In this document: piece after piece, positions 8,766 through 18,082 of the stretch
Layout of the letters: each line of letters starts with the position of its first letter
How positions within the stretch are numbered: the stretch's first letter is position 1
Assembly: GCA_023457355.1 (NCBI GenBank)
Contig: JAEWLW010000038.1
Location: 62,001 to 126,000, forward strand
Length of the DNA: 64,000 bases
From: Bacillota bacterium
GTDB taxonomy: Bacteria > Bacillota > Clostridia > Oscillospirales > Ruminococcaceae
Reading direction: 5' to 3'
Program-made: the position numbers and the translations under genes
Notes under the pieces: generated by a model
The model's input: only the letters and a program-made list of their open reading frames with translations
Database searches by the model: none
What the model was told of the DNA's origin: nothing

Positions 8766-8808
8766 GCGCAGCCAGGTCCACGCTTTTTAAGCGTGGACCT
8801 GGCTGCGC
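8766..8808 (-). terminator. 20-bp perfect hairpin after glycerate kinase
   Basis: Perfect 20-bp inverted repeat (8766-8785 with 8789-8808) and a 3-nt T loop, lying 4 nt beyond the stop codon of the minus-strand glycerate kinase. It abuts family-B repeat copy 1. The T-rich tail (CATTTTAT) is on the plus-strand side, so it is best seen as a bidirectional structure ending the kinase transcript. Confidence 0.6.
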
Positions 8809-8812
8809 CATT

Positions 8813-9964
8813 TTATACCCGACGTATACCGGCGGCGCCGACGCTTGATACCAGCCGGATAAGGTTGCGCATCGTCAGGCGCATATTATGTTCTGAAAGG
8901 AATCTGGATTCCGAAAAAGGCATCGGCCTGCGGTTGATGCTGAAAATGGCGGAAACGCCCGCCCCGTAGGCCGCCTCTGCGCCGTCGGCGATATCGCCGA
9001 CCACCGCTACGACGGGGACGTTTTGCTTTTGGCAGCGCTTTGCAACGCCGATAACCACCTTGCCGCGCAGGCTTTGGCCGTCGATTCTGCCCTCGCCTGT
9101 CAGCACCAGGCTGGCCCCCTGCACCAGCGTGTCAAAGCCAACCGTATCCAGCACGGTGTCGATGCCCATTTGCAGCGACGCGCCCAAAAGCCCCACCATG
9201 CCGCCGCCCATGCCACCCGCAGCCCCCGCCCCGGGCAGGTTGAGAATATCGACGCCGGTATCGCGCTTTAAGATCTCGGCAAAGTGCCTAAGCCCCTCGT
9301 CCAGCAGACGGACCATCGGCTCATCCGCGCCCTTTTGCGGACCAAACACCGCGGCGGCGCCGCTTTGGCCGCACAGCGGGTTGTCGATGTCGCACATCGT
9401 CACCAGCGTGACGCCGTCAAGGCAGGCTGCCCGCCCGCTCAGGTCAATCCGCCTGATATCTTTTAGCGTCTCACCCACGGGCACAAAGCGCTCGCTCTTT
9501 TCATCAAAAAAGCGGACTCCCAAAGCGGCCGCACAGCCCGCGCCACCGTCGTGGGTGGCGCTGCCGCCAAGGCCGACGATAATCTTTTTTGCGCCGTCCT
9601 TTGCGGCGGCTTCAATCAGCTGCCCAACGCCGTAGGTCGTTGTTTTTTCGGCGTGAAGGTTCTCCCCAACAAGGGGCAGTCCGGCCGCTGCCGCCATCTC
9701 CACCACCGCCAGTGTGTCGCTGAGCTTTCCGTAAAAGCCCGTGATATCCTCGCCGTAGGGGCCTTTGACGGCGACCTGCTTTTTCTCGCCGCCCACGGCG
9801 GCCAAAAACGCCTCTACGCTGCCTTCGCCGCCGTCGGCAACCGGAACCGCGCAAATTTCGGCGTCGGGGAAAACCGCAGCGATCTCCTCCCGCATAATCC
9901 CGCATATCTGCGTTGAGGAAAGCGTGCCCTTAAAGGAATCCGGAACCAAAATAAATTTTTTCAT
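8813..9964 (-). CDS. Glycerate kinase (GlxK/GarK family)
   Basis: 383 residues starting MKKFILVPDSFKGTLSS, the hallmark of type I glycerate kinases. VPVADGGEGS, GLGGSATHDGGAG and LTGEGRIDGQS are the family substrate and nucleotide motifs. It phosphorylates D-glycerate to 2- or 3-phosphoglycerate, feeding lower glycolysis. Start set at 9964 (GGGTGA upstream); an in-frame extension to 10117 has no ribosome site and would run across the likely promoter. Divergent from two IlvD/Edd dehydratases, which hints at sugar-acid breakdown. A beta-hydroxyacid dehydrogenase at 52460 could supply glycerate, but it is distant. Confidence 0.93.
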   Translation of the reverse strand: MKKFILVPDSFKGTLSSTQICGIMREEIAAVFPDAEICAVPVADGGEGSVEAFLAAVGGEKKQVAVKGPYGEDITGFYGKLSDTLAVVEMAAAAGLPLVGENLHAEKTTTYGVGQLIEAAAKDGAKKIIVGLGGSATHDGGAGCAAALGVRFFDEKSERFVPVGETLKDIRRIDLSGRAACLDGVTLVTMCDIDNPLCGQSGAAAVFGPQKGADEPMVRLLDEGLRHFAEILKRDTGVDILNLPGAGAAGGMGGGMVGLLGASLQMGIDTVLDTVGFDTLVQGASLVLTGEGRIDGQSLRGKVVIGVAKRCQKQNVPVVAVVGDIADGAEAAYGAGVSAIFSINRRPMPFSESRFLSEHNMRLTMRNLIRLVSSVGAAGIRRV

Positions 9965-10057
9965 AGTGTCACCCTTTACCACTTTGACTTCTGTTACAAA
10001 TTGCGGCCTGAAATCCGCGCCGCAACCCGTTCTGACCGATCGCTTGAAACTATTCCC

Positions 10058-10086
10058 ATTATACCGGCAGCCGGGCCGGGAATCAA
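10058..10086 (-). promoter_or_regulatory. Promoter for glycerate kinase
   Basis: On the minus strand, -35 TTGATT (10086-10081) and a perfect -10 TATAAT (10063-10058) separated by 17 nt. It lies 94 nt upstream of the kinase start and back-to-back with the plus-strand promoter at 10132-10160. Confidence 0.65.
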
Positions 10087-10131
10087 CCCCAACCGGGCGG
10101 CTGCCGCACCACCCCATTTCCTGCTTTTGGG

Positions 10132-10160
10132 TTGCGCCGGTTTATGGGAGGCTGTATAAT
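10132..10160 (+). promoter_or_regulatory. Promoter for first IlvD/Edd gene
   Basis: -35 TTGCGC (10132-10137), 17-nt spacer, perfect -10 TATAAT (10155-10160), giving a leader of about 100 nt before the dehydratase ATG. No T-box or riboswitch fold was recognised in that leader. Confidence 0.65.
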
Positions 10161-10270
10161 GGCGGCAGAACAGTTGCTTCAGGCGCGGTTCATCGGCCAT
10201 AAATTCGCAGCTGAAAAATCCGCGGGCGGCGGCGCAAACCGCCTCCCGCGAACAGGAAGAGGGAGAAGAA

Positions 10271-11947
10271 ATGCACAGAAGCAGGGATATTTTAGGAGGC
10301 CCCGAGTGGGCCAATGTCAGGGCGCTTTACAAATCCGCCGGTTTTAGTGGGGAGGAACTGAAAAAGCCGATTGTCGCGGTGGTCAATTCCTATAATTCCA
10401 TCTGCCCCGGGCATGTGAATTTAGGCCAGCTGACCCAGCGCGTTAAGGAAGGCGTCTACGCCGCGGGCGGCACCCCGGTCGAATTTGGCACCATCGGCGC
10501 GTGTGACGGCATGGCCATGGGCCACAAAGGCATGAAATATATTTTACCCACGCGGGAGATGATCGCCAACGATATTGAAGCGATGGTGGAGGCCCACCGT
10601 CTCGACGCACTGGTCATTCTGGGCTCCTGCGACAAAATTGTTCCGGGCATGCTGTTGGGCGCGCTGCGGGTTAACCTGCCAACGGTGTTTTTAAACGGCG
10701 GTCCCACGCTGCCCGGCCGCATGAAGGCGGATAACCCCTACGGCGGCGAATATATCGACCACTCGATTATCCAGCAGTCGGAGGGCGCGCTGAAGACCGG
10801 TGTGATAAACCAGGCGAAGTTTGACTGGATTGAGGACAACGCAGTGCCGACCATTGGCTCCTGCGCCATGCTGGGGACGGCGAACACCATGGGTTGTCTG
10901 GCCGAGGCCATGGGCATGTCGCTGCCCGGCAGCGCCGCCATTCCCGCGGTTTACAGCCGCCGGCTCAGCACGGCGTATGAAAGCGGCCTGGCCGTCATGG
11001 CGCTGCTGCGCCGCGGCATCCGCGCGCGCGACGTCATGACAAAAGCCGCCCTCTGCAACGCCATCAAGGTTAATTCCGCCATCGGTGGCTCCACCAACAT
11101 GGTGCTGCATATGCTGGCGCTGGCCTATGAGGCGGGCATCGGCCTCGATATCTTTGAGTTGGGCGAAACCGGCGGGGATATCCCGCACCTTGTGCCGATG
11201 ATTCCGGCCGGGCAATATACGCTGCTCGATTTCTACGAGGCGGGCGGCATCCCCGCCATCATGCAATCGCTGGGGCAACGGCTGGACACGGGCTGCCTGA
11301 CCTGCACGTCAAAAACCGTCGCCGAAAACCTCTCCGCCTTTAAAAATTATAACCCAGACGTCATCCGCCCCTTTGAAAAGCCGGTACATAGCCGCGGCGG
11401 CATCGCGATTTTAAAGGGCAATCTCGCGCCGGACGGCGCGGTGACCAAGCCCTCGGCCATCCCCGACGACGCGCTGGTGTTCACCGGCCCGGCCAAAATT
11501 TTTGAAAACGAACAGGACGCGCTAAACGGCATCCGAAGCCATCAGGTGCAGGCCGGCCAGGTGGTGGTCATCCGCAACGAAGGCCCCAGGGGCGGCCCCG
11601 GCATGCCGGAGATGTACAAGGCCATGAAGCTGCTCGTGGGCATGAAGCTGGGCAGCAGGGTCTGCGTGATCACCGACGGGCGTTTTTCGGGCTCCAACAA
11701 CGGCTGCTTTGTCGGGCACATTTGCCCCGAGGCTTATGACGACGGCCCCATCGCCTATCTGCGCGACGGGGATATCATCCATGTGGACGTCAACAGCGGC
11801 ATTATCGAAGCGCCGGACGTGGATTTTGACACGCGGCGCAGCGCGGGCGCACGGCCGACCGCCGCGCGGGTTTCGGGCTATCTCTACCACTACCGGCACA
11901 GCGTGCTGCCCGCCTCCCGGGGCGCGGTCATCCCCATGCGCGAATAA
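10271..11947 (+). CDS. IlvD/Edd-family dehydratase, paralog 1
   Basis: 558 residues. Conserved features are SICPGHVNL (first Fe-S cysteine), GACDGMAMGHKGM, LGSCDKIVPGM (second cysteine), PTIGSCAMLGTANTMGCLAE (third cysteine) and C-terminal ITDGRFSGSNNGCFVGHI with the catalytic serine. The family dehydrates dihydroxy-acids: IlvD for valine/isoleucine, or sugar acids such as gluconate, xylonate or arabinonate. No other ilv gene is nearby, and the NNG after RFSGS differs from the TxG usual in IlvD, so the substrate is open. The ribosome site is GAGGGAGAAG. Confidence 0.9.
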   Translation: MHRSRDILGGPEWANVRALYKSAGFSGEELKKPIVAVVNSYNSICPGHVNLGQLTQRVKEGVYAAGGTPVEFGTIGACDGMAMGHKGMKYILPTREMIANDIEAMVEAHRLDALVILGSCDKIVPGMLLGALRVNLPTVFLNGGPTLPGRMKADNPYGGEYIDHSIIQQSEGALKTGVINQAKFDWIEDNAVPTIGSCAMLGTANTMGCLAEAMGMSLPGSAAIPAVYSRRLSTAYESGLAVMALLRRGIRARDVMTKAALCNAIKVNSAIGGSTNMVLHMLALAYEAGIGLDIFELGETGGDIPHLVPMIPAGQYTLLDFYEAGGIPAIMQSLGQRLDTGCLTCTSKTVAENLSAFKNYNPDVIRPFEKPVHSRGGIAILKGNLAPDGAVTKPSAIPDDALVFTGPAKIFENEQDALNGIRSHQVQAGQVVVIRNEGPRGGPGMPEMYKAMKLLVGMKLGSRVCVITDGRFSGSNNGCFVGHICPEAYDDGPIAYLRDGDIIHVDVNSGIIEAPDVDFDTRRSAGARPTAARVSGYLYHYRHSVLPASRGAVIPMRE

Positions 11948-12209
11948 CGCTTTCCCCGCCCGTGCGGCATAGACCAGAAAGTGGGTGGCGATAAAAATCC
12001 TGAAGCGGTTTTACACCCACGCTGGGGTTATGCCGGTTTTCTGGCGGTATTCCTGGGATCTTGCCGGTGCGGCTGTTCGCCGCTCGTGGTTTTATTCACC
12101 TGCACCGGCTCTGCCCCAAAAACGGCGGCACGGCCTACTAAAAATTGCTAAAACATGATAAAATGCGTTTAATAAGCAGCGGATAACCTGAATGGTTGGA
12201 GGAGGACAT

Positions 12210-13892
12210 ATGAAAAACAAGTTTGAAAGCGGCACCTTTGTGCCGGACCGGATGCTGTCGTGCAAGACATTATACAAGGCCAACGGCCTGAGCGACGACG
12301 ACTTTACAAGGCCGATTATCGGCATCGCCAATTCGTTTTCCGATATTGTGCCGGGGCATAAAAATCTCCGGCAGCTTTCGGAACAGGTGAAATACGGCGT
12401 CTACCGCGCGGGCGGAACACCGGTGGAATTCGGCTGCATCGCCGTGTGCGACGGCGTCTGCACCACGCATGAAGGGTCGCGCTACTCGCTGCCCTCCCGC
12501 GAGGTGGTAACCGACGGCATTGAGATCATGGCTCGCGCCCACAAGCTAGACGGCCTTGTGCTGGTGGGCTCCTGCGATAAAACCGTCCCCGCCATGCTCA
12601 TGGCGGCGGCGCGGCTGGATATCCCGTGCATCTTCATCGCGGGCGGCTGCATGCTGGGCGGCCCCGCCTTCGGCGAGAAGAAAAAGTCCGACAGCACCTG
12701 CGTGGCTGAAGCCTACGGCATGTACCAAGCCGACAAAATTGCCTACGGCGACGTGCTCAACATCTCGGAGCTGTCCTGCCCCACCATCGGCTCCTGCCAG
12801 CATATGGCGACGGCCAATTCCATGTGCTGCTTTGCCGAAGCGCTCGGCCTGTCGCTGCCTGGCTCCGCCATGATTCCCGCCGTTTATAACGAGCGCACCC
12901 GCGCCGCCTTCCGCTCCGGCGAGGTCGCGGTGGAAATGGTGCGCAACGGCCTGACGGCGCGGGATATCATCACAAAGGAATCGATTGAAAACGCCGTCAA
13001 GGTGCTGATGGCCACCGGCGGCTCAACCAACTGTGTGCTGCACGCCTGCGCCGTCGCGCATGAGGTCGGCATCGACACGGCCGAGGTCATGGCGCAGTTT
13101 GAGGAATACGGCCAGACCGTCCCGCTCATTGCGCGCATCAACCCCGCCTCCCACAATTACGACGCACAAGATTTTTACGAGGCAGGCGGCGTCCCCGAGG
13201 TGATGAAGGCGATGAAAAGCATTCTGAATCTCAATTGCATCACCGTCACCGGCCAAACCGTCGGCGAAATTCTGGAAGGCTATAAAAACCCCTACCCGGC
13301 GAATCCGGAGGTGATCACCAGTTTGGAAAAGCCCTTCAGCAGGCTGGCGGGGCTGGCCATCATGCACGGCAGCCTCGCGCCCGATTCCGCCGTCGCCAAA
13401 CCCGCCGCCATTGCAGAACAGGTCCGGAAGTTTGAGGGCACCGCCATCTGCTTTAACTCCGAGGATGAATGCACCGACGCCATCGGCGAGCAACGCGTCA
13501 AGCCGGGGCATGTCGTCGTCATCCGCTACGAAGGCCCCAAGGGCGGCCCCGGCATGCCGGAGATGTTCAAGCCCATGAAGCTGCTCTACGGGCAGGGGCT
13601 TAACCTTACCACGGCGCTGATCACCGACGGCCGGTTCTCCGGCACCAACAACGGCTGCTTCGTCGGGCACATCTCGCCGGAAGCCGCCGCGGGCGGCCCC
13701 ATCGCGCTCATTGAGGACGGCGACCGAATCAAAATCGACGTCGTCAATAAGACCATCGACCTGCTGGTTCCCGAGCAAGAGCTGGCGAGACGCCGCGCGG
13801 CGTTTGTCTATACCGCGCCGATGCACGACGGCATTCTCGGCCGGTATGCTAAAACCGCGGAATCGGCCGACAAGGGCGGCATTCTGCGATAG
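12210..13892 (+). CDS. IlvD/Edd-family dehydratase, paralog 2
   Basis: 560 residues, clearly paralogous to the gene just upstream and colinear over its length. It shares GSCDKTVPAM, PTIGSCQHMATANSMCCFAE and ITDGRFSGTNNGCFVGHISPEA. A visible difference is at the first motif: SDIVPGHKNL lacks the cysteine seen in paralog 1, although VCDGVCTTHEG brings extra cysteines nearby. Start set at 12210, preceded by GGAGGAGG; an upstream ATG at 12192 lies before that site. The two paralogs may act on different hydroxy-acids; this is inference. Confidence 0.9.
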   Translation: MKNKFESGTFVPDRMLSCKTLYKANGLSDDDFTRPIIGIANSFSDIVPGHKNLRQLSEQVKYGVYRAGGTPVEFGCIAVCDGVCTTHEGSRYSLPSREVVTDGIEIMARAHKLDGLVLVGSCDKTVPAMLMAAARLDIPCIFIAGGCMLGGPAFGEKKKSDSTCVAEAYGMYQADKIAYGDVLNISELSCPTIGSCQHMATANSMCCFAEALGLSLPGSAMIPAVYNERTRAAFRSGEVAVEMVRNGLTARDIITKESIENAVKVLMATGGSTNCVLHACAVAHEVGIDTAEVMAQFEEYGQTVPLIARINPASHNYDAQDFYEAGGVPEVMKAMKSILNLNCITVTGQTVGEILEGYKNPYPANPEVITSLEKPFSRLAGLAIMHGSLAPDSAVAKPAAIAEQVRKFEGTAICFNSEDECTDAIGEQRVKPGHVVVIRYEGPKGGPGMPEMFKPMKLLYGQGLNLTTALITDGRFSGTNNGCFVGHISPEAAAGGPIALIEDGDRIKIDVVNKTIDLLVPEQELARRRAAFVYTAPMHDGILGRYAKTAESADKGGILR

Positions 13893-13943
13893 CAATCGCA
13901 CATGAAGCCTTATTCAAGCGCTACCCTGGGGGTTCAGGGTTAA

Positions 13944-14108
13944 GGATATCCGCCGCGCCCCGTGGTATTGCCGAACGGCACCGATGGTCGGCTTGTGCCC
14001 TATGCTGCGGCACAGGCCATGGCAACACGCATCGCCGGTGCCAAGCTGGTCGAAGGCCATACGTTGCCGCACTTCATGCAGGCACTTATGCAGCATCTGT
14101 GGCGATAG
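13944..14108 (+). pseudogene. C-terminal remnant of an alpha/beta hydrolase
   Basis: An open stretch of 54 codons ending at TAG 14106-14108, with no start codon and a TAA directly upstream. The translation contains NGTDGRLVPYAAAQAMATRI, then AGAKLVEGHTLPHF. This matches the usual hydrolase end (G-D-xx-VP-xxAxxLAxxIPGAxLV-xxxGH) with the acid and the histidine in place. It is followed 22 nt later by a good terminator, as expected of a real gene's end. The rest of the gene is absent. I rate this as likely but unproven decay. Confidence 0.5.
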
Positions 14109-14129
14109 GCCGTGTTTTACGCACTGCAA

Positions 14130-14170
14130 AAAGCCGCCGTCCACAGCTGCGGACGGCGGCTTTGTGTTAT
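14130..14170 (+). terminator. Intrinsic terminator
   Basis: 13-bp stem (14130-14142 with 14151-14163), 8-nt loop, then TTTGTGTTAT. It probably belonged to the hydrolase remnant or ends read-through from the dehydratase genes. Confidence 0.7.
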
Positions 14171-14179
14171 ACTGCTTCA

Positions 14180-14318
14180 GGTTAAATCGGCAGACAAGCT
14201 TCGCGAGATATTTTTTGTCAGCAAAGGAAGCGGATGCCGGTGGGCTAACGCCCACCCAAAGACGACGACGATGAACGGCGAAAAAACAGCCGTAAAGCTG
14301 TCGTCGTTTTTAATTTAG
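14180..14318 (+). repeat. MITE-like repeat, family A, copy 2
   Basis: Near-identical in plan to copy 1 (298-434): GTTAAATCGGCAGACAAGCT, GAGATATTTTTTGTCAGC, GGATGCCGGTGGGCTAACG, then GGCGAAAAAACAGCCGTAAA. It ends in a T-rich TTTTTAATTTAG. The terminal inverted repeats are less perfect than in copy 1. It lies between the hydrolase-remnant terminator and the minus-strand ABC-F gene. Confidence 0.7.
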
Positions 14319-14341
14319 AGCAAGTATTAAGACCTAAATAT

Positions 14342-15895
14342 TTAAACAAGCTTGGTCGTCCAGTCCTCGACGTTCCAGACGGCCGAGACGATATCCTGGT
14401 AAAATTCCGGCTCATGGCTGACCAGCAGCACGGTGCCCTTATAAGCGCGGATAGCTGCCTGGAGCGATTCCTTGGCGTCCACATCCAGATGGTTGGTCGG
14501 CTCATCGAGCACCAGCAGGTTCATGGGGCGCAGCATCAGCCTGCATAGCCGCACCTTGGCGTTTTCCCCGCCCGAAAGCACCCGCATCTGGGTGCTGATG
14601 TGGTCGGCGGTCAGCCCGCATTTGGCCAGCGCGCCGCGCACCTCGCCATTGGTCATGCCCGGGAACTCCTGCCAGATCTCATCCAACGCGATGCGGTCGC
14701 TGCGGCTTTCCTCCTGCTCAAAATAACCGGTTTCAACAAACTGGTCGTGCGCCACGGTGCCCGCAATGGGAGGAATGAGCCCCAGCAGCGTTTTGAGCAG
14801 CGTCGATTTGCCAAGGCCGTTGACGCCGCGGATGGCGATTTTCTGGTTGCGTTCCACCATCACGTCAACGGGACGGGTCAGCGGCTCGTCGTAGCCCAGC
14901 ACCAGTCCCTTGGCCACAATGACCTCGCGCCCCGGTGTGCGCGCGGGGGTAAACGAAAAGGTCGGCTTAATTTTCTCCTTACCAAGCGCGATAATATCCA
15001 TCTTATCCAGCTTTTTCTGGCGGCTTTTGGCCATATTGGCCGTCGCCACGCGCGCCTTGTTGCGGGCGACAAAATCCTCAAGCTGGGCAATTTCCTTCTG
15101 CTGCTTTTCATAGGCCTGTTCCAGCTGGCGCTTTTTAACCTCATAGAGCGTCATGAACTGCTCATAGTTGCCGGTGTAACGGGTGAGCGTCGCGTTTTCG
15201 ACATGATAAATGACATTAACCACGTCGTTTAAAAACGGAATATCGTGCGAGACGAGGACAAACGCATTCTCATAATTTTGTAAAAAGCGCTTGAGCCACG
15301 CGATGTGGTTTTCGTCCAGAAAGTTGGTCGGCTCGTCCAGAATCAAAATCATCGGGTTTTCCAGCAGCAGCTTGGTCAGCAGAATTTTGGCGCGCTGCCC
15401 GCCCGAAAGCTCTGAAACGTCGCGGTCAAGACCGATTTCGCCCAGTCCCAACCCGTTTGCGTACTCCTCAATTTTGGTGTCCAGCGTATAAAAGCCGCTG
15501 TGGTCCAAAATCTCCTGAATTTCGCCGACTTCGGCCATCATGGCGTCCAGCGCTTCGGCCGGGCAATCCCCCATTTTGTCATAAAGCGCCAGCATCTCAG
15601 CTTCAAGCGTGTACATGTGCGCAAAGGCTCCGCGCAGAATGTCGCGAATGGTCCTGCCCTTTTCAAGGCTGCTAAATTGGTCGAGATAGCCGGTGGTGAT
15701 GTGGTTGCACCACGAAATTTCGCCCTCGTCCGGCATACGCTTCCCGGTGATGATGTCAAGGAAGGTTGTTTTCCCCTCGCCGTTCGCACCCACCAGCCCA
15801 ATGTGCTCGCCTTTAAGCAGCCGGAACGAGGCGTCGGTAAGAATCTGCCGTGCGCCAAAGCCGTGGCTGACGTGGCTGACGTTTAATATACTCAT
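14342..15895 (-). CDS. ABC-F family ATPase (YkpA/YbiT-like)
   Basis: 517 residues with two ATP-binding cassettes and no membrane segments. Walker A motifs are GANGEGKTT and GVNGLGKST, signatures LSGGQRAK and LSGGENAK, Walker B LILDEPTN and LVLDEPTNHLD. A basic linker with VKKRQLEQAYEKQQKEIAQLEDFVARNKAR joins the halves. ABC-F proteins act on the ribosome (translation factors or antibiotic protection). The short linker fits the housekeeping YbiT/YkpA type rather than a resistance type; this is inference. AAAGGAG precedes the ATG. Divergent from a second ABC-F gene. Confidence 0.9.
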   Translation of the reverse strand: MSILNVSHVSHGFGARQILTDASFRLLKGEHIGLVGANGEGKTTFLDIITGKRMPDEGEISWCNHITTGYLDQFSSLEKGRTIRDILRGAFAHMYTLEAEMLALYDKMGDCPAEALDAMMAEVGEIQEILDHSGFYTLDTKIEEYANGLGLGEIGLDRDVSELSGGQRAKILLTKLLLENPMILILDEPTNFLDENHIAWLKRFLQNYENAFVLVSHDIPFLNDVVNVIYHVENATLTRYTGNYEQFMTLYEVKKRQLEQAYEKQQKEIAQLEDFVARNKARVATANMAKSRQKKLDKMDIIALGKEKIKPTFSFTPARTPGREVIVAKGLVLGYDEPLTRPVDVMVERNQKIAIRGVNGLGKSTLLKTLLGLIPPIAGTVAHDQFVETGYFEQEESRSDRIALDEIWQEFPGMTNGEVRGALAKCGLTADHISTQMRVLSGGENAKVRLCRLMLRPMNLLVLDEPTNHLDVDAKESLQAAIRAYKGTVLLVSHEPEFYQDIVSAVWNVEDWTTKLV

Positions 15896-16162
15896 AAGCG
15901 CTCCTTTAAAACCATGCCGCCTGCCGCGGCGGCAGAGCAGGGCTTTTTTGAATTTTAACCGAATGCGGCTATTGTATCATGTTTTTTCGCCTTTTTCCAC
16001 CCTGCGCGTCCAACGCCCGGCACGAATTTTTGACAAATGGCGAATTTTGTGATCTTTTATCGGCAAAGGCGCACAAACGGCCGAATTTATACTATAATAA
16101 AAATATCACGATTTATTAATAGGGCGCGCAAGTTTTGTTCGCCCCTCTCATAAGGAGAAACC

Positions 16163-17956
16163 ATGCTGTTATCCGCCGAACATATCGCTAAAAATTACGC
16201 AACCAAACAGCTTTTGCAGGACGCCTCGCTTTATTTAAACGAGCGGGACCGCATCGGCATTGTGGGCATCAACGGCACCGGCAAAAGCACCCTGCTTAAA
16301 ATTATCGCGGGGGCCGAGCAGCCGGATTCGGGCACCGTCTCGCAGAACCCCAACCTGAAAATCGCCTATTTGCCGCAGAATCCGGCCATGGAAGACGGTT
16401 TGACCGTGTTTGAGCAGGTGCTAAAATTCCTTTCCGCGCAGGCGGGCGACGTCGACGACTACGAAATCAAAGCGATGCTGGCGCGGCTGGGCGTGCCCGA
16501 CGTTGACGCTAAAATCGGCGCGCTTTCCGGCGGGCAGCGCAAGCGCGTCGCGCTGGTTGCCACCCTGCTGTGCCCTGCCGAGGTTCTGATTCTGGACGAG
16601 CCGACCAACCACCTGGACAGCGACATGGTCATCTGGTTGGAACAGCGCCTGAGCCGCTTCACCGGCGGGCTGATCATGGTGACCCACGACCGCTATTTTC
16701 TCGAAAATGTCGCGACCCGCATCACCGAGCTCTGGCACGGCAAGCTGTACACCTATGAGGCGAACTATTCCAAATTTTTGGAGCTGAAGGCCCAGCGCGA
16801 AGAAATGGCGCAGGCCGGCGAGCGCAAGCGCCAGGCGATTCTGCGCCGAGAATACCAGTGGATTATGCGCGGCCCGCGGGCGCGCGGCACCAAAAGCCGC
16901 GACCGCATCGAGCGCTACGACGCCCTGAAGGGGCAGGCGGCCCCCGCCGCCGACGAAACGGTGCAGATGGCAACCATCGCCAGCCGTCTGGGCAAAAAGC
17001 TTATAACGCTGGAATCGGTCTCAAAAAGCTTTGAAGGTAAAATTGTTCTTGACAGCTTCTCCTATAGCATCCAGAAAAACGACCGCATCGGCATTGTGGG
17101 CAAAAACGGCGCGGGCAAATCGACGCTGTTAAACCTCATCGCGGGGCGGCTGGCGCCGGACAGCGGCACGGTGGAAACCGGCCAGACGGTGCGCATCGGC
17201 TATTTTACACAGGAAGGCCGCGACATGAACCCGAATCAGCGCGTGTTCGACTTTATCAGCGAAATTGCAAGCGAGGTTCAAACCAGCGAGGGTACCTTTT
17301 CGGCCTCGCAGATGCTCGAGCGCTTTCTATTCACATCCGACCTGCAATATGCCCCCATCGGCAAGCTTAGCGGCGGCGAGCGCCGACGGCTTTATCTCTT
17401 GAGCATCCTCATCGCGGCCCCGAATATCCTGCTGCTCGACGAGCCCACCAACGATCTGGACATCGAAACGCTGCGCATTCTGGAGGATTATCTTGAATCC
17501 TTCCCCGGTGCGGTTATCACCGTCTCGCACGACCGCTATTTTCTCGACAAAATGGCCGGGGCGATCTTCGACGTGACCGGCGACGGCAAAGTTGCCGTCT
17601 ATACCGGCAACTACAGCGACTACGCCGAAAAAAGGCCACCCGCGCAGCCGGAGCCCAAAAAGGACGCGCCAAACAACCACAAGGCCCCGGCCACCCCGGG
17701 CAACCCCGCCCCGAAACCGCCCAAGCTGAAGTTCACGTTTAGGGAACAGCAGGAATTTAACACCATTGACGACGACATCGCCGCGCTGGAAGCACAGATT
17801 GCGTCCTGCACTTCGGATATCACGCAGTCAGCGAGCGATTATGTGCGCCTGCAGGAGCTGACGGCGCGGATGGAGACATTAAAAGCCGAGCTGGAGGCCA
17901 AAACCGAGCGTTGGGTTTACCTCAACGAACTGGCCGAGAAAATCGCCGCTCAATAA
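16163..17956 (+). CDS. ABC-F family ATPase, Uup-type
   Basis: 597 residues: two cassettes (GINGTGKST, LSGGQRKR, LILDEPTNHLD; GKNGAGKST, LSGGERRR, LLDEPTNDLD), a Pro/Ala/Lys-rich spacer at about 495-525, and a C-terminal coiled coil of about 75 residues (DDDIAALEAQI...LQELTARMETLKAELE). This tail is the Uup-type DNA/RNA-binding extension. Uup proteins affect ribosome function and tandem-repeat deletion. TAAGGAG precedes the start. A TATAAT (16093-16098) about 65 nt upstream could be a -10, but I see no good -35. Confidence 0.9.
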   Translation: MLLSAEHIAKNYATKQLLQDASLYLNERDRIGIVGINGTGKSTLLKIIAGAEQPDSGTVSQNPNLKIAYLPQNPAMEDGLTVFEQVLKFLSAQAGDVDDYEIKAMLARLGVPDVDAKIGALSGGQRKRVALVATLLCPAEVLILDEPTNHLDSDMVIWLEQRLSRFTGGLIMVTHDRYFLENVATRITELWHGKLYTYEANYSKFLELKAQREEMAQAGERKRQAILRREYQWIMRGPRARGTKSRDRIERYDALKGQAAPAADETVQMATIASRLGKKLITLESVSKSFEGKIVLDSFSYSIQKNDRIGIVGKNGAGKSTLLNLIAGRLAPDSGTVETGQTVRIGYFTQEGRDMNPNQRVFDFISEIASEVQTSEGTFSASQMLERFLFTSDLQYAPIGKLSGGERRRLYLLSILIAAPNILLLDEPTNDLDIETLRILEDYLESFPGAVITVSHDRYFLDKMAGAIFDVTGDGKVAVYTGNYSDYAEKRPPAQPEPKKDAPNNHKAPATPGNPAPKPPKLKFTFREQQEFNTIDDDIAALEAQIASCTSDITQSASDYVRLQELTARMETLKAELEAKTERWVYLNELAEKIAAQ

Positions 17957-18017
17957 TACTTTATGTATTATAACATTCAGCCCGCATGCAGGAAACGCTG
18001 TTTGGCAGCTTGCATCC

Positions 18018-18046
18018 TTGCAAGTTCTTCCACACCCTGATATAAT
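18018..18046 (+). promoter_or_regulatory. Promoter of the TetR gene
   Basis: -35 TTGCAA (18018-18023), 17-nt spacer, -10 TATAAT (18041-18046), 37 nt before the ATG. The -35 overlaps a small TTGCAAG-type dyad, possibly relevant to autoregulation. Confidence 0.65.
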
Positions 18047-18082
18047 TTATACCATTATGTCTCGTTAAAGGAATGATCGCCC

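Noticed and set aside
10161..10270. Riboswitch or attenuator in the first dehydratase leader
   Set aside because: No leader peptide rich in Ile/Leu/Val, no terminator-antiterminator pair and no T-box.
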